Positions 44,356 through 53,011 of a stretch of DNA of 64,000 nucleotides are shown here, piece by piece (within the stretch, counting starts at the first letter, position 1; the number at the start of each line of letters is the position of its first letter). The notes beneath the pieces are model-generated. The model saw nothing but the letters and a program-made list of their open reading frames with translations, did not search any database and was not told the DNA's origin. Made by a program: the position numbers and the translations under genes. This DNA is from Extensimonas perlucida (lineage in GTDB: Bacteria; Pseudomonadota; Gammaproteobacteria; Burkholderiales; Burkholderiaceae_C), in the NCBI RefSeq assembly GCF_007655255.1, contig NZ_VMYE01000016.1, forward strand, positions 1 to 64,000. The letters run 5' to 3'.

Positions 44356-44946
44356 GCAAAAGGCTTGTGCGCTCACATTGCGACGGCTTGGCGGGCGCTG
44401 CCCACGAAGCCGCCTGAGAACCTGTTCACGACGTTTTCATGGGCTATGTTGCCCCGCAAAGGCAGTGATTGCAAGGCGCCCAGACTGTCTGAAGCCCTTT
44501 TGGCAAGGCCGTGAACCATGTCCTCGCGATCGCTTGGACACGCAGCGCGAGCACGAATGATTATCCCCGCACCGGCTGCACAACCCTGTGGAAAAGCCCG
44601 AAAAGGCCTTGTCCGGAATCTGCAATCCATTGATTTTTATATACCAATGACGCATTGCCAAAATTCTCAGCAGGAGGGCACCCGCTTATCCCACGCGCCG
44701 CTGGACAAGCATGTGGATAAGTTTGGGCTTGTGCAGTATGGCCGCGGCAAGCCCTTGATTTGCCGGGCGGCGTCGCAGATTGCCTGTTTTTCGTGCACGA
44801 GGCGGGGCCGAAAAAGGCATGATTCCAGATTGTCCATGAGGCAGGTGCTGCGCACCTATGCGGGCGCTGGCGGAAATCAGTGCTGCGGGTGCCCATGCAC
44901 CGAAACGCCGGAAATCGGCCACTTTCTCGGCCAGAGCCGTCTCTTT
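44356..44946. other. 591-base gap with DnaA-box-like sites
   Basis: No convincing gene is seen. A perfect DnaA box (complement of TTATCCACA) is at 44712-44720. Near matches are at 44561 (TTATCCCCG), 44587 (complement of TTTTCCACA) and 44686 (TTATCCCAC), around an AT-rich stretch at 44630-44645. The first 150 bases resemble decayed coding or mobile DNA. A repeat copy lies at 44825-44873. Confidence 0.5.
44825..44873 (+). repeat. Third copy of the cob-island flanking repeat
   Basis: The sequence CCAGATTGTCCATGAGGC is followed by GGTGCTGCGCACCTATGC and GGGCGCTGGCGG. This matches the 27277 and 37991 copies over about 48 bases in the same orientation. No right-hand end is evident. Confidence 0.75.
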
Positions 44947-47757
44947 TCAACCCGTATTGCGCAAACCCGCGGCAATGCCGTTAATGGATAGATGGATGCC
45001 GGTGTGCACGCGCTCGTCGCCGGGTTCGGCGCGCCAGCGGCGCAGCAGTTCTGCCTGCAGGTGGTTCAGCGGGTCGATGTAGGGGAAGCGGTAGCGGATC
45101 GAACGCGCGAGCGCGCTGTTGTGCGCCAGACGCTGCCTGTCGCCCGTGATGCGGTACAGCGCGTCGGTGGTGCGCTGCCATTCGGCCTCGATGGCGCTGA
45201 ACACACGCGCGCGCAGCGCCGGATCGGCAACGAGCTCGCTGTAGAGCGCGCCCAGCGCGAGGTCGCTCTTGGCCAGCACCATGTCCATGTTCGACAGCAG
45301 GGTGCGGAAAAACGGCCAGTGGCGGACCATTTTTCGTAGCAGCGCAAGCTGCGTTTTCGGGTCTTTGTCGGCTTGTTCGATGAAAGCCTGCACGCCCGAA
45401 CCAAAGCCGTACCAGCCCGGCAGCGTGATGCGGCACTGGCCCCAGCTGAAAGTCCAGGGAATCGCGCGCAGGTCCTCGATGCGCTGCGAGGGCTTGCGCG
45501 AGGCCGGGCGCGAGCCGATGTTGAGCTCGGCAATCTCGCGGATCGGCGTGGCGTGGAAAAAATACTCGGCAAAGCCCGGCGTCTCATAGACCAGCGCGCG
45601 GTACGCGGCAAAGCTGGCGGCCGAGAGCTGCTCGGCCGCGGCGTGGAAGGCGGGCGTCGCGGGCTTGGTGGGCTGCAGCAGCGTGGCTTCGAGCGTGGCG
45701 GCAACCAGGGTTTCGAGGTTGCGGCGCCCGATTTCGGGGTTGGAGTATTTGGAGGCGATCACTTCGCCCTGCTCGGTCAGGCGCAGTTGCCCACGCACCG
45801 TGCCCGGCGGCTGCGCGAGAATGGCCTCGTAGCTCGGCCCCCCGCCGCGCCCCACGGTGCCGCCGCGCCCGTGGAACATGCGCAATCGGATGCGGTAGGA
45901 CTGCGCGAGCTGGTCGAACAGCTCCACGAGCGCGGTTTCGGCGCGGTACAGCTCCCAGTTGCTCGTGAAGATGCCGCCGTCCTTGTTGCTGTCGGAGTAG
46001 CCGAGCATGATGTCCTGCTCGCCATGCTCCCCTTGCGCGCCGCTGCCGCTGCGCTGCACCATGGCGGCGATACCGGGCAGGGCGTAAAAGTCGCGCATGA
46101 TGGGCGCGGCGTTGCGCAGGTCGGCAATGGTCTCGAACAAGGGCACGACGATGAGCTCGCTGCGCGCCGCGTCGTCCAGGGTGCCGTGCAGCAGGCCCAC
46201 CTCTTTTTCGAGCAGCAGCACTTCGAGCAAATCGCTCACTGATTCGGTGTGGCTGATGATGTAGTGGCGTATGGCCTCGGGGCCGTGGCGTGCGCGCAGC
46301 TGCCGCGCGGTCTCGAAGATCGCGAGCTCGCTGCGCGTGGTGGCCGAATACGCGGCGTCGAGCACGCGCAAGGGGCGCGCGTCGTTCAGCAGGCGCATGA
46401 GCAGCGTGCACTTGGCGTCCTCGGCCAGCGCGGCGTAGGCCGGCTCCAGGCGCGCCACCGCAAGCAGCTCGGCCACCACGGCCTCGTGCTGGTCGGAGCT
46501 TTGGCGCAAGTCCACCGTGGCCAGGTGGAAGCCGAACACCTGCACGGCGCGCATCAAGGGGTGCAGGCGCTCGCGCGCGAGGTCGGCGCCGTGGTGCGCG
46601 CGCAGCGAGGCCTCCATCACGCGCAGATCAGCCAGCAGTTCCTCGGCGCTCGCGTAAGGGTTTTGCGGCGCGACGGCGTGGCGCGCGGCCTCGCCGCCGG
46701 TCAGCTCCTTGAGCGTGGCGGCAAGGCGCGCATAAATGCCGGTGAGCGCGCGGCGGTAGGGTTCGTCCTGGCGGTGCTCGCTGGTGTCGGGCGAGCGCGC
46801 GGCGAGCGCGGCCATTTCGGGCGTGGTGCGCACCAGGCGCGCCGACATGGACAGCTCGGCGCCCAGAAAGTGCACCTCGCGCAGGTAGTGGCGCAGCGCC
46901 ATGTCGGCCTGGCGGCGCAGCGCGTGCTGCAAGGTGTCGGCGTTGACGTTGGGGTTGCCGTCGCGGTCGCCGCCTATCCACTGGCCCATACGCAAAAAGC
47001 TGTGCACCGGCAGCTCGCCGAGCGCGCCCTCGAGCATGGCGTAGATCTTGGGAATTTCGCGCAAAAAGGTCGATTCGTAGTACGAGAGCGCGTTTTCGAT
47101 CTCGTCCGCCACGGTGAGGTGGCTGAAGCGCAGCAGGCGCGTCTGCCACAGCTGCACCACGCGCGCGCGCAGCTGGGCTTCGTTGGCCGCGAGCTCGCGC
47201 GGCGTGAGCGCGTCCTTGGCGCTGTGGTAGAGCTGGGCGCGCGCGAGGATGTCGTCGCGCTGGTTCAGCAGCTGGGCAATGCTGCGCTCGGCGTCGAGGA
47301 TGCTCTTGCGCTGCACCTCGGTCGGGTGCGCCGTGAGCACCGGCGAGACGTAGCTGTGCGCCAGCGTTTCGGCGATGGTCTGCGGCGCAATGCCGGCCCA
47401 GCGCAGCCGTGCGAGCGCCACATCGATGCTGCCTTCCTGCGTCTCGCCCGCGCGCTCGTGCACGGCGCGGCGGCGGATGTGGTGGCGGTCTTCAGCCAGA
47501 TTCGCCAAATGGCTGAAATAGGTGAAGGCGCGGATCACGCTCACGGTCTGGTCGCCCGTGAGCGACTTGAGCAAGGTTTTGAGCGCCTGGTCGGCTGCCT
47601 GGTCGGCATCGCGCCGAAAGGCCACGGAGAGCTTGCGCACCTGCTCGACGAGCTCGAAGGCGGCCACGCCCTCCTGCTCGCGGATCACGTCGCCCAAAAT
47701 GCGCCCGAGCAGGCGGATATCCTGGATCAGCGGAAAGTCTTTGTCGGTTTTTTTCAC
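44947..47757 (-). CDS. ppc: Phosphoenolpyruvate carboxylase
   Basis: PEPC (936 residues) adds bicarbonate to PEP to refill oxaloacetate. Motifs are [13 protein letters not shown] with the catalytic histidine, [35 protein letters not shown] and the C-terminal NTG. The start is GTG at 47757 (MKKTDKDF) with AAGG eight bases upstream. It diverges from hemC. Confidence 0.97.
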   Translation of the reverse strand: MKKTDKDFPLIQDIRLLGRILGDVIREQEGVAAFELVEQVRKLSVAFRRDADQAADQALKTLLKSLTGDQTVSVIRAFTYFSHLANLAEDRHHIRRRAVHERAGETQEGSIDVALARLRWAGIAPQTIAETLAHSYVSPVLTAHPTEVQRKSILDAERSIAQLLNQRDDILARAQLYHSAKDALTPRELAANEAQLRARVVQLWQTRLLRFSHLTVADEIENALSYYESTFLREIPKIYAMLEGALGELPVHSFLRMGQWIGGDRDGNPNVNADTLQHALRRQADMALRHYLREVHFLGAELSMSARLVRTTPEMAALAARSPDTSEHRQDEPYRRALTGIYARLAATLKELTGGEAARHAVAPQNPYASAEELLADLRVMEASLRAHHGADLARERLHPLMRAVQVFGFHLATVDLRQSSDQHEAVVAELLAVARLEPAYAALAEDAKCTLLMRLLNDARPLRVLDAAYSATTRSELAIFETARQLRARHGPEAIRHYIISHTESVSDLLEVLLLEKEVGLLHGTLDDAARSELIVVPLFETIADLRNAAPIMRDFYALPGIAAMVQRSGSGAQGEHGEQDIMLGYSDSNKDGGIFTSNWELYRAETALVELFDQLAQSYRIRLRMFHGRGGTVGRGGGPSYEAILAQPPGTVRGQLRLTEQGEVIASKYSNPEIGRRNLETLVAATLEATLLQPTKPATPAFHAAAEQLSAASFAAYRALVYETPGFAEYFFHATPIREIAELNIGSRPASRKPSQRIEDLRAIPWTFSWGQCRITLPGWYGFGSGVQAFIEQADKDPKTQLALLRKMVRHWPFFRTLLSNMDMVLAKSDLALGALYSELVADPALRARVFSAIEAEWQRTTDALYRITGDRQRLAHNSALARSIRYRFPYIDPLNHLQAELLRRWRAEPGDERVHTGIHLSINGIAAGLRNTG

Positions 47758-47896
47758 GGAAAATGCCTTTGCAGCGGCAGCAAAATGGCGCTTTCTGCGC
47801 CCGGCTGCGCCCGGTTGCCATGGTGGCGCATGCTAGCATCCGCCGCTCTTTTTTTGCCTGCGGCAGACCGTCTTCACTTTTGCCTTCGTGCGCACG

Positions 47897-48868
47897 ATGA
47901 CTCCGAACGAATCCCCCCCCTCCTCCATCGTGATCGCCACGCGCGAAAGCCGCCTCGCGCTGTGGCAGGCCGAACACGTGCAGGCGCTCTTGCAGGCGCG
48001 CGGGCACCGCGTGCGCCTGCTGGGCATGACCACGCAGGGCGACCAGATCCTGGACCGCAGCCTGAGCAAGGTCGGCGGCAAGGGGCTGTTCGTCAAGGAG
48101 CTCGAAGTGGCGCTCGAACAGGGCCGCGCGCAGATCGCCGTGCATTCGCTCAAGGACGTACCCATGGACTTGCCCGAGGGCTTTGCGCTGGCCTGCGTGC
48201 TCGAGCGCGAAGACCCGCGCGATGCCTTCGTCGCGCCGCACTATACGAGCCTGGACGAGCTGCCCACAGGCGCGGTGCTCGGCACTTCGAGCCTGCGCCG
48301 CCAGGTGCTGCTGCAGGCGCTGCGGCCCGATCTGCGCATCACGCCGCTGCGCGGCAACCTCGACACGCGGCTGCGCAAGCTCGACGAAGGGCAGTACGAC
48401 GCCATCGTGCTCGCGGCCGCGGGCCTCAAGCGCCTGGGCCTGGGCGCGCGCATCCGCAGCATCTTCGCGCCCGACGAAATGCTCCCCGCTGCGGGCCAGG
48501 GTGCGCTGGGCATCGAAGTGCAAAGCGCGCGCACCGACTTGATCGCTGCGCTCGCGCCGCTCGCGCACACCCCCACGTGGCTCGCCGTGAGCGCCGAACG
48601 CGCCGTGAGCCGTGCGCTCGGCGGCAGCTGCTCCATGCCGCTGGCGGCGCACGCGCGCTGGGTGCAGGGCAAATTGCAGCTCGATGCCGCCTGGGGTGAC
48701 CCCGAAGGCCGCGCGCCGCTCGTGCGCGCGAGCACTGCCGCCGCGGTGCAAAGCCATGCCGAAGCCGAGGCGCTGGGAATGCAAGTCGCCGCGAGCCTGC
48801 GCGCTGCCGCAGCGGTGGGGGACGGGGCAGCGCAAGCTGTGCCTGGCTTGCCTAGCAGCGCGGCATGA
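47897..48868 (+). CDS. hemC: Hydroxymethylbilane synthase (porphobilinogen deaminase)
   Basis: HemC (323 residues) joins four porphobilinogen units on a dipyrromethane cofactor. It has [36 protein letters not shown] and the cofactor cysteine in [13 protein letters not shown] (about 245). The ATG at 47897 is preferred to a GTG nine bases earlier. It overlaps hemD by four bases. Confidence 0.96.
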   Translation: MTPNESPPSSIVIATRESRLALWQAEHVQALLQARGHRVRLLGMTTQGDQILDRSLSKVGGKGLFVKELEVALEQGRAQIAVHSLKDVPMDLPEGFALACVLEREDPRDAFVAPHYTSLDELPTGAVLGTSSLRRQVLLQALRPDLRITPLRGNLDTRLRKLDEGQYDAIVLAAAGLKRLGLGARIRSIFAPDEMLPAAGQGALGIEVQSARTDLIAALAPLAHTPTWLAVSAERAVSRALGGSCSMPLAAHARWVQGKLQLDAAWGDPEGRAPLVRASTAAAVQSHAEAEALGMQVAASLRAAAAVGDGAAQAVPGLPSSAA

Positions 48869-49734
48869 CGGCGCAGGCGCAGAGCATGGGCGAAGACATG
48901 GGCGTGGGCGTGCAAGTCCTTGTCACCCGCCCTGCTCCTGAAGCCGCGCGCTGGGTGCAGCAGCTTGGCGCGCGGGGCATCAGCGCCGCCGCCCTGCCCT
49001 TGATCGACATCGCCCCCTGCGCGGACGCCGCGAGCCAGGTTGCCTTGCAACAGGCGCGCGCGCAGCTCGCGCAATACCAGGCGGTGATGTTCGTAAGCGT
49101 GCCCGCCGTGCGCCATTTTTTGATGCCAAATGAGGCTCTAGCGCCTGATGTACCTGCGCTGAAAGCTATGCAAACAAGAGCATGGGCGCCCGGCCCCGGC
49201 ACGGCGCGCGCGCTGCAGCAGGCGGGCTGGCCCGCGGCGCGGCTGGACAGCCCGCCCACCGAAGCCGCGCAGTTCGATTCCGAAGCGCTGTGGCAGCGTG
49301 TGGCGCCGCAGGTGGGGCCGGGCGCGCGCGTGCTCATCGTGCGCGGGCGCGAGGCGGGCAGACTTCAGAGCCAGGGCCCGCACCAGGGCCAGGGCCGCGA
49401 CTGGCTCGCACAGCAGGTCGAAGCTGCGGGCGGCAGCGTCGAAACCGTGGTCGCCTACGAGCGCGCCGCGCCCCATTGGGGCCCCGAGCAGCTGCGCCGC
49501 GCGCATGCCGCCGTGGCGGCGCGCAGCTGGTGGCTGCTCAGCAGCTCCGAGGCCGTGCGCCATCTGCACGCGGCCCTGCCCGACCTGCCGCTCGCAGAGG
49601 CGCGCGCAATCGCCACGCACCCACGCATCGCCGCCGCCGCGCGCGCCGCAGGCTTCGGGCTGGTGCGCGATTGCCGCCCTACGGTGGCAGACGTGGCGGC
49701 CGTGCTGGGAGCCTCGATAGAATCGGCTCCATGA
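48865..49734 (+). CDS. hemD: Uroporphyrinogen-III synthase
   Basis: HemD (289 residues) closes and inverts ring D of hydroxymethylbilane. Two Rossmann-like halves are visible: [15 protein letters not shown] at the start, and [17 protein letters not shown] and LSSSEAV in the second half. Residues about 88-106 ([19 protein letters not shown]) come from copy D of the interspersed repeat, just before the conserved GPGTARAL. It overlaps hemX (ATGA). Confidence 0.93.
   Translation: MTAQAQSMGEDMGVGVQVLVTRPAPEAARWVQQLGARGISAAALPLIDIAPCADAASQVALQQARAQLAQYQAVMFVSVPAVRHFLMPNEALAPDVPALKAMQTRAWAPGPGTARALQQAGWPAARLDSPPTEAAQFDSEALWQRVAPQVGPGARVLIVRGREAGRLQSQGPHQGQGRDWLAQQVEAAGGSVETVVAYERAAPHWGPEQLRRAHAAVAARSWWLLSSSEAVRHLHAALPDLPLAEARAIATHPRIAAAARAAGFGLVRDCRPTVADVAAVLGASIESAP
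49126..49180. repeat. Copy D of the ~55-bp repeat, inside hemD
   Basis: CAAATGAGGCTCTAGCGCC, TGCGCTGAAAGCTATG and CAAACAAGAGC follow the repeat pattern. The copy keeps the hemD frame open and adds about 18 residues between two structured parts of the protein. Confidence 0.75.
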
Positions 49735-50981
49735 GCTCCGCGCCCAATTCCGGTCATTCCAGCGCTGCCCCTGCCGCGGCCGCCGCGCCTGCCGATCTTG
49801 GCGCCACCGCGCCACCCGCTGCCGCACCCGCTGCGGCGGCGCCTGCACAGCAGCCCTTCCAGCCCCCGCCATCTCCTCTTCATCCGCCCGCACCACCCGC
49901 ACCATCGCCTGCTCCGCAGTCGCCGTGGACGGCCCAGTCCGCGCATACGCCGGCTCCGGTCGCCCCCCGCTCCGGGCTGCAGGCCTATCTGCTGGTCGCA
50001 GCCGCGGCCTTGGCCGTCGCCGCCCTGGTCAGCAGTGTGCTGCTGTGGCAAAAGCTGGGCGGCATCCAGGAACAGCTGGCACGCCAGTCGGCCGATTCGA
50101 GCACCCAGGCGGTCGAAGCCCGTACCCTTGCGCGCCAGGCCGAAGAACTGGCGCGCGACGCCAGCACGCGCCTGAGCGTGCTCGAAGCCCGCGTGAACGA
50201 ATCGGCGCTGCAGCGCAGCCAGCTCGAGGAGCTCATGCAAAGCCTGTCGCGTTCGCGCGACGAAAACCTGGTGGTGGACATAGACGCCGCCATTCGCCTC
50301 GCCCAGCAGCAAGCGCAGCTCACCGGCAGCCTGGAGCCGCTCGTGGCCGCGCTCAAAAGCGCCCAGCAGCGCATAGAGCGCGCCGCCCAGCCGCGTCTGG
50401 CGCCGATCCAGCGCGCCATCACGCGCGACCTGGACCGGCTCGCGCGCGCCAACGTCACCGACACCGCGGGCCTGCTCGCGCGCCTCGATGAACTCGTGCG
50501 CCTGGTGGACGACCTGCCCGTGCACAACGAAGTCGCCCGGGCTGAGAGCACGCGCCGCCTGACGCAAACGGGGCAAGCCGCAAAGCCAGCGGACGCGGAA
50601 GATCCGTCCTGGTGGCACTCGGGCTTGCAAAATCTGTGGCAGGCCGTGCGCGACGAGACCCGCCTGCTCGTGCGCGTGCGCCGCATTGACCAGCCCGAAG
50701 CCATGCTGCTCGCGCCCGAGCAGGCGTTTTTCCTGCGCGAAAACCTCAAGCTCAAGCTGCTGAACGCGCGCCTGGGCCTGTTCGCGCGCCAGTACGATGC
50801 GGCGCGCGCCGACCTCGCGGCAGCAAGCGCGGCGCTCAACAAATACTTCGACCCCACGTCCCGCCGCACGCAAAACGCCGCCACACTCCTGCAGCAGGCG
50901 CAGGCGAGCATCAAGGCTGCCGAGCTGCCGCGCGTGGACGACACGCTGGCCGCGCTGGCCACGGCCGCGGCCGGGCGCTGA
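49731..50981 (+). CDS. hemX: HemX-family membrane protein
   Basis: This 416-residue protein has a Pro/Ala-rich cytoplasmic N-terminus (1-80) and one membrane helix (about 84-105). A coiled-coil stretch (110-170) and a mainly helical periplasmic domain (RAITRDLDRLARA; FFLRENLKLKLLNARL) follow. HemX proteins are often labelled uroporphyrinogen methyltransferase without evidence. The setting hemCDXY suggests a structural role at the membrane in haem synthesis. Confidence 0.9.
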   Translation: MSSAPNSGHSSAAPAAAAAPADLGATAPPAAAPAAAAPAQQPFQPPPSPLHPPAPPAPSPAPQSPWTAQSAHTPAPVAPRSGLQAYLLVAAAALAVAALVSSVLLWQKLGGIQEQLARQSADSSTQAVEARTLARQAEELARDASTRLSVLEARVNESALQRSQLEELMQSLSRSRDENLVVDIDAAIRLAQQQAQLTGSLEPLVAALKSAQQRIERAAQPRLAPIQRAITRDLDRLARANVTDTAGLLARLDELVRLVDDLPVHNEVARAESTRRLTQTGQAAKPADAEDPSWWHSGLQNLWQAVRDETRLLVRVRRIDQPEAMLLAPEQAFFLRENLKLKLLNARLGLFARQYDAARADLAAASAALNKYFDPTSRRTQNAATLLQQAQASIKAAELPRVDDTLAALATAAAGR

Positions 50982-51001
50982 GAACGGTGAAGGGCTAGCC
51001 C

Positions 51002-52291
51002 ATGCGCGCTGCACTGTGGTTTCTGATCCTTTTCGGCATGGCCGCGGCCGCGGCCCTTTTTGCGGGCAACAACCAGGGCAGCGTCACGCTGTTTTGGCCG
51101 CCGTACCGCATCGACTTGTCGCTGAACCTCGTACTGCTGCTGCTCGCGCTCGGCTTCGTCACGCTGTACGCGGCCCTGCGCGCACTCGCGGCCCTGCTCG
51201 AGCTGCCGCGCGAAGCACGCCGCTGGCGCTTGCGTCAAAAAGAGCGCGCCATGCACGGCGCCTTGCTCGACGGGCTGGCCCATTTGCTCGCCGGGCGCTT
51301 CGTGCGCGCGCGCCGCGCTGCCGACGCTGCGCTGCAACAAGAGCAGGCGCTGCAAGCCGGCGGTGAAACCGTGGCCCACGCCGTCGCTTTGCGCACACTC
51401 GCGCACGTGGTCGCAGCCGAAGGTTCGCACGCCCTGCAAGACCGCAGCACGCGCGAAACGCATTTGCGCGCCGCCCTCGCCAGCGCTCCCGCGCAAGGCC
51501 CCGTGCGCGTGCAGGAGTTGCGCGAAGGCGTGCAACTGCGCGCCGCGCGCTGGACGCTCGACGACCGCGACCCCGCAGGTGCGCTGGAGCAACTCGCGGC
51601 GCTGCCGCACGGCGCGGCGCGGCGCACGCTGGCGCTGCGCATCAAGCTCAAGGCCGCGCGGCTCGCGGGCCGTACCGGCGATGCGCTCGAGACCGCGCGT
51701 TTGCTCGCCAAACACCGTGCGTTCTCGGCCACTGCGGCGCAAGGCATTCTGCGCAGCCTGGCCACCAATCTGCTCGATGGCGCGCACGACGCCGCCCAGT
51801 TGCAGCAGCTTTGGACCGCGCTCGAACCCACCGAACGCAACATGCCCGAGCTTGCCATCCACGCCGCGCAACGCCTGGCCGCGCTGGGTGGAGAGCCCTC
51901 GCAGGTGCGCGCTTGGCTGCTACCGGCATGGGAGCGCCTGGTGGAGCTGCCGCACGCCTTGCCGGACGCGCAGGCCCTCAAGCTCGTGCGCACGCTCGAA
52001 GCCAGCCTGGACAGCCTGGACGCCGCCTGGCTCGCGCGCATAGAGGCTGCGCAGCAGGCCAACCCGCGCGACAGCCGCCTGCAGTACCTCGCCGGCGTCG
52101 CCTGCCTGCGCCGCGGCCTCTGGGGCAAGGCGCAGCAATTGCTCACCCAGGCCGTGACGCAGTTGCACGACGCCAGCCTGCGCGCCAGCGCCTGGTGCCA
52201 TCTGGCCACGCTGGCCGAGCAGCGCGGCGACGCCGAAGCCGCTGCGCAGGCCTGGAAGAACGCGGCCTTGCAGGTCGCGCAGCACACTTGA
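51002..52291 (+). CDS. hemY: HemY-type TPR membrane protein
   Basis: The 429-residue protein has two membrane helices at the N-terminus (about 5-22 and 40-62) and the HemY_N stretch GNNQGSVTLFWPPYRIDLS between them. Helical TPR-like repeats make up the rest. It is unrelated to the oxidase also called HemY. It closes the hemCDXY run and probably scaffolds membrane steps of haem synthesis. Confidence 0.92.
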   Translation: MRAALWFLILFGMAAAAALFAGNNQGSVTLFWPPYRIDLSLNLVLLLLALGFVTLYAALRALAALLELPREARRWRLRQKERAMHGALLDGLAHLLAGRFVRARRAADAALQQEQALQAGGETVAHAVALRTLAHVVAAEGSHALQDRSTRETHLRAALASAPAQGPVRVQELREGVQLRAARWTLDDRDPAGALEQLAALPHGAARRTLALRIKLKAARLAGRTGDALETARLLAKHRAFSATAAQGILRSLATNLLDGAHDAAQLQQLWTALEPTERNMPELAIHAAQRLAALGGEPSQVRAWLLPAWERLVELPHALPDAQALKLVRTLEASLDSLDAAWLARIEAAQQANPRDSRLQYLAGVACLRRGLWGKAQQLLTQAVTQLHDASLRASAWCHLATLAEQRGDAEAAAQAWKNAALQVAQHT

Positions 52292-52449
52292 GCCGCAAGA
52301 CGCTTGCGTTTGGAGGCGCGTGAGGATACTGAAGCGGCGGCCGCTACGGCGGAGCCACGCGGCAGTCTGTAACCAGGTGGAGCGCCGCTTGCCCCTACGC
52401 TGCCGTCGCCACGACGCCCAAAGAAAGACGGGGCAAGAAAAAGCCGCAC

Positions 52450-52917
52450 TCAAGGCGTGGGCAATGGCAGAGCCGTTTTGTAGCGTACCTGCTTGAGGGC
52501 AAAGCTGGTGCGGATTTTTTCGATCCCGGGAATGGGCGTGAGCTGCTCCAGGATGAAGCGCTCCAAGGCCGGGATGTCTGCCAGGGCCACGCGGATCAGG
52601 TAGTCCGAATTTCCCGTCATCAAATAGCACTCCATGACCTCAGGGTGCTCGACAATGCGGCGCTCGAAATCAGCCAACGCCTCTTTGCTCTGTGTCTTGA
52701 GGCTGATGCTGATGAACACCGTGAGCCCCAGCCCCAAGGCTGCGGCATTGGTCAGTGCCACATAGCGGCTGATGACACCCGCCGCCTCCAGCGCCTTCAC
52801 GCGGGCGAGGCAAGGTGACGGCGACAAATGCACGCGCCGCGCCAGTTCCACGTTCGACAAGGAGCCGTCGGCTTGCAGCTCCGCCAAAATACGTAAATCG
52901 ACTGCGTTGAGTTTCAT
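52450..52917 (-). CDS. Lrp/AsnC-family regulator, MdeR-like setting
   Basis: The 155-residue regulator has an N-terminal winged HTH (LDLRILAELQ-like start; SNVELARRVHLSPSPCLARV) and an AsnC ligand-binding domain (about 65-145; ECYLMTGNSDYLIRV). It is divergent from an orphan E1 dehydrogenase gene with a 94-base gap. This resembles mdeR-mdeAB of Pseudomonas putida, so control by an amino acid is likely. Confidence 0.93.
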   Translation of the reverse strand: MKLNAVDLRILAELQADGSLSNVELARRVHLSPSPCLARVKALEAAGVISRYVALTNAAALGLGLTVFISISLKTQSKEALADFERRIVEHPEVMECYLMTGNSDYLIRVALADIPALERFILEQLTPIPGIEKIRTSFALKQVRYKTALPLPTP

Positions 52918-53011
52918 GTGCTGAATTTCTCATGGTTTCCAGCATGATATTTTGAAACTCCTGCTTTTCACGAGATACATCGGCAACTAATTCGGGCGCT
53001 GCAAGGCTAAA

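Noticed and set aside
44356-44520. Remnant of an insertion sequence
   Set aside because: The stretch looks unlike the neighbouring genes, but I can identify no transposase motif or terminal repeats.
52292-52449. Possible gene or terminator between hemY and the Lrp gene
   Set aside because: No reading frame with a ribosome site and no hairpin followed by T residues could be supported; I see nothing definite in these 158 bases.
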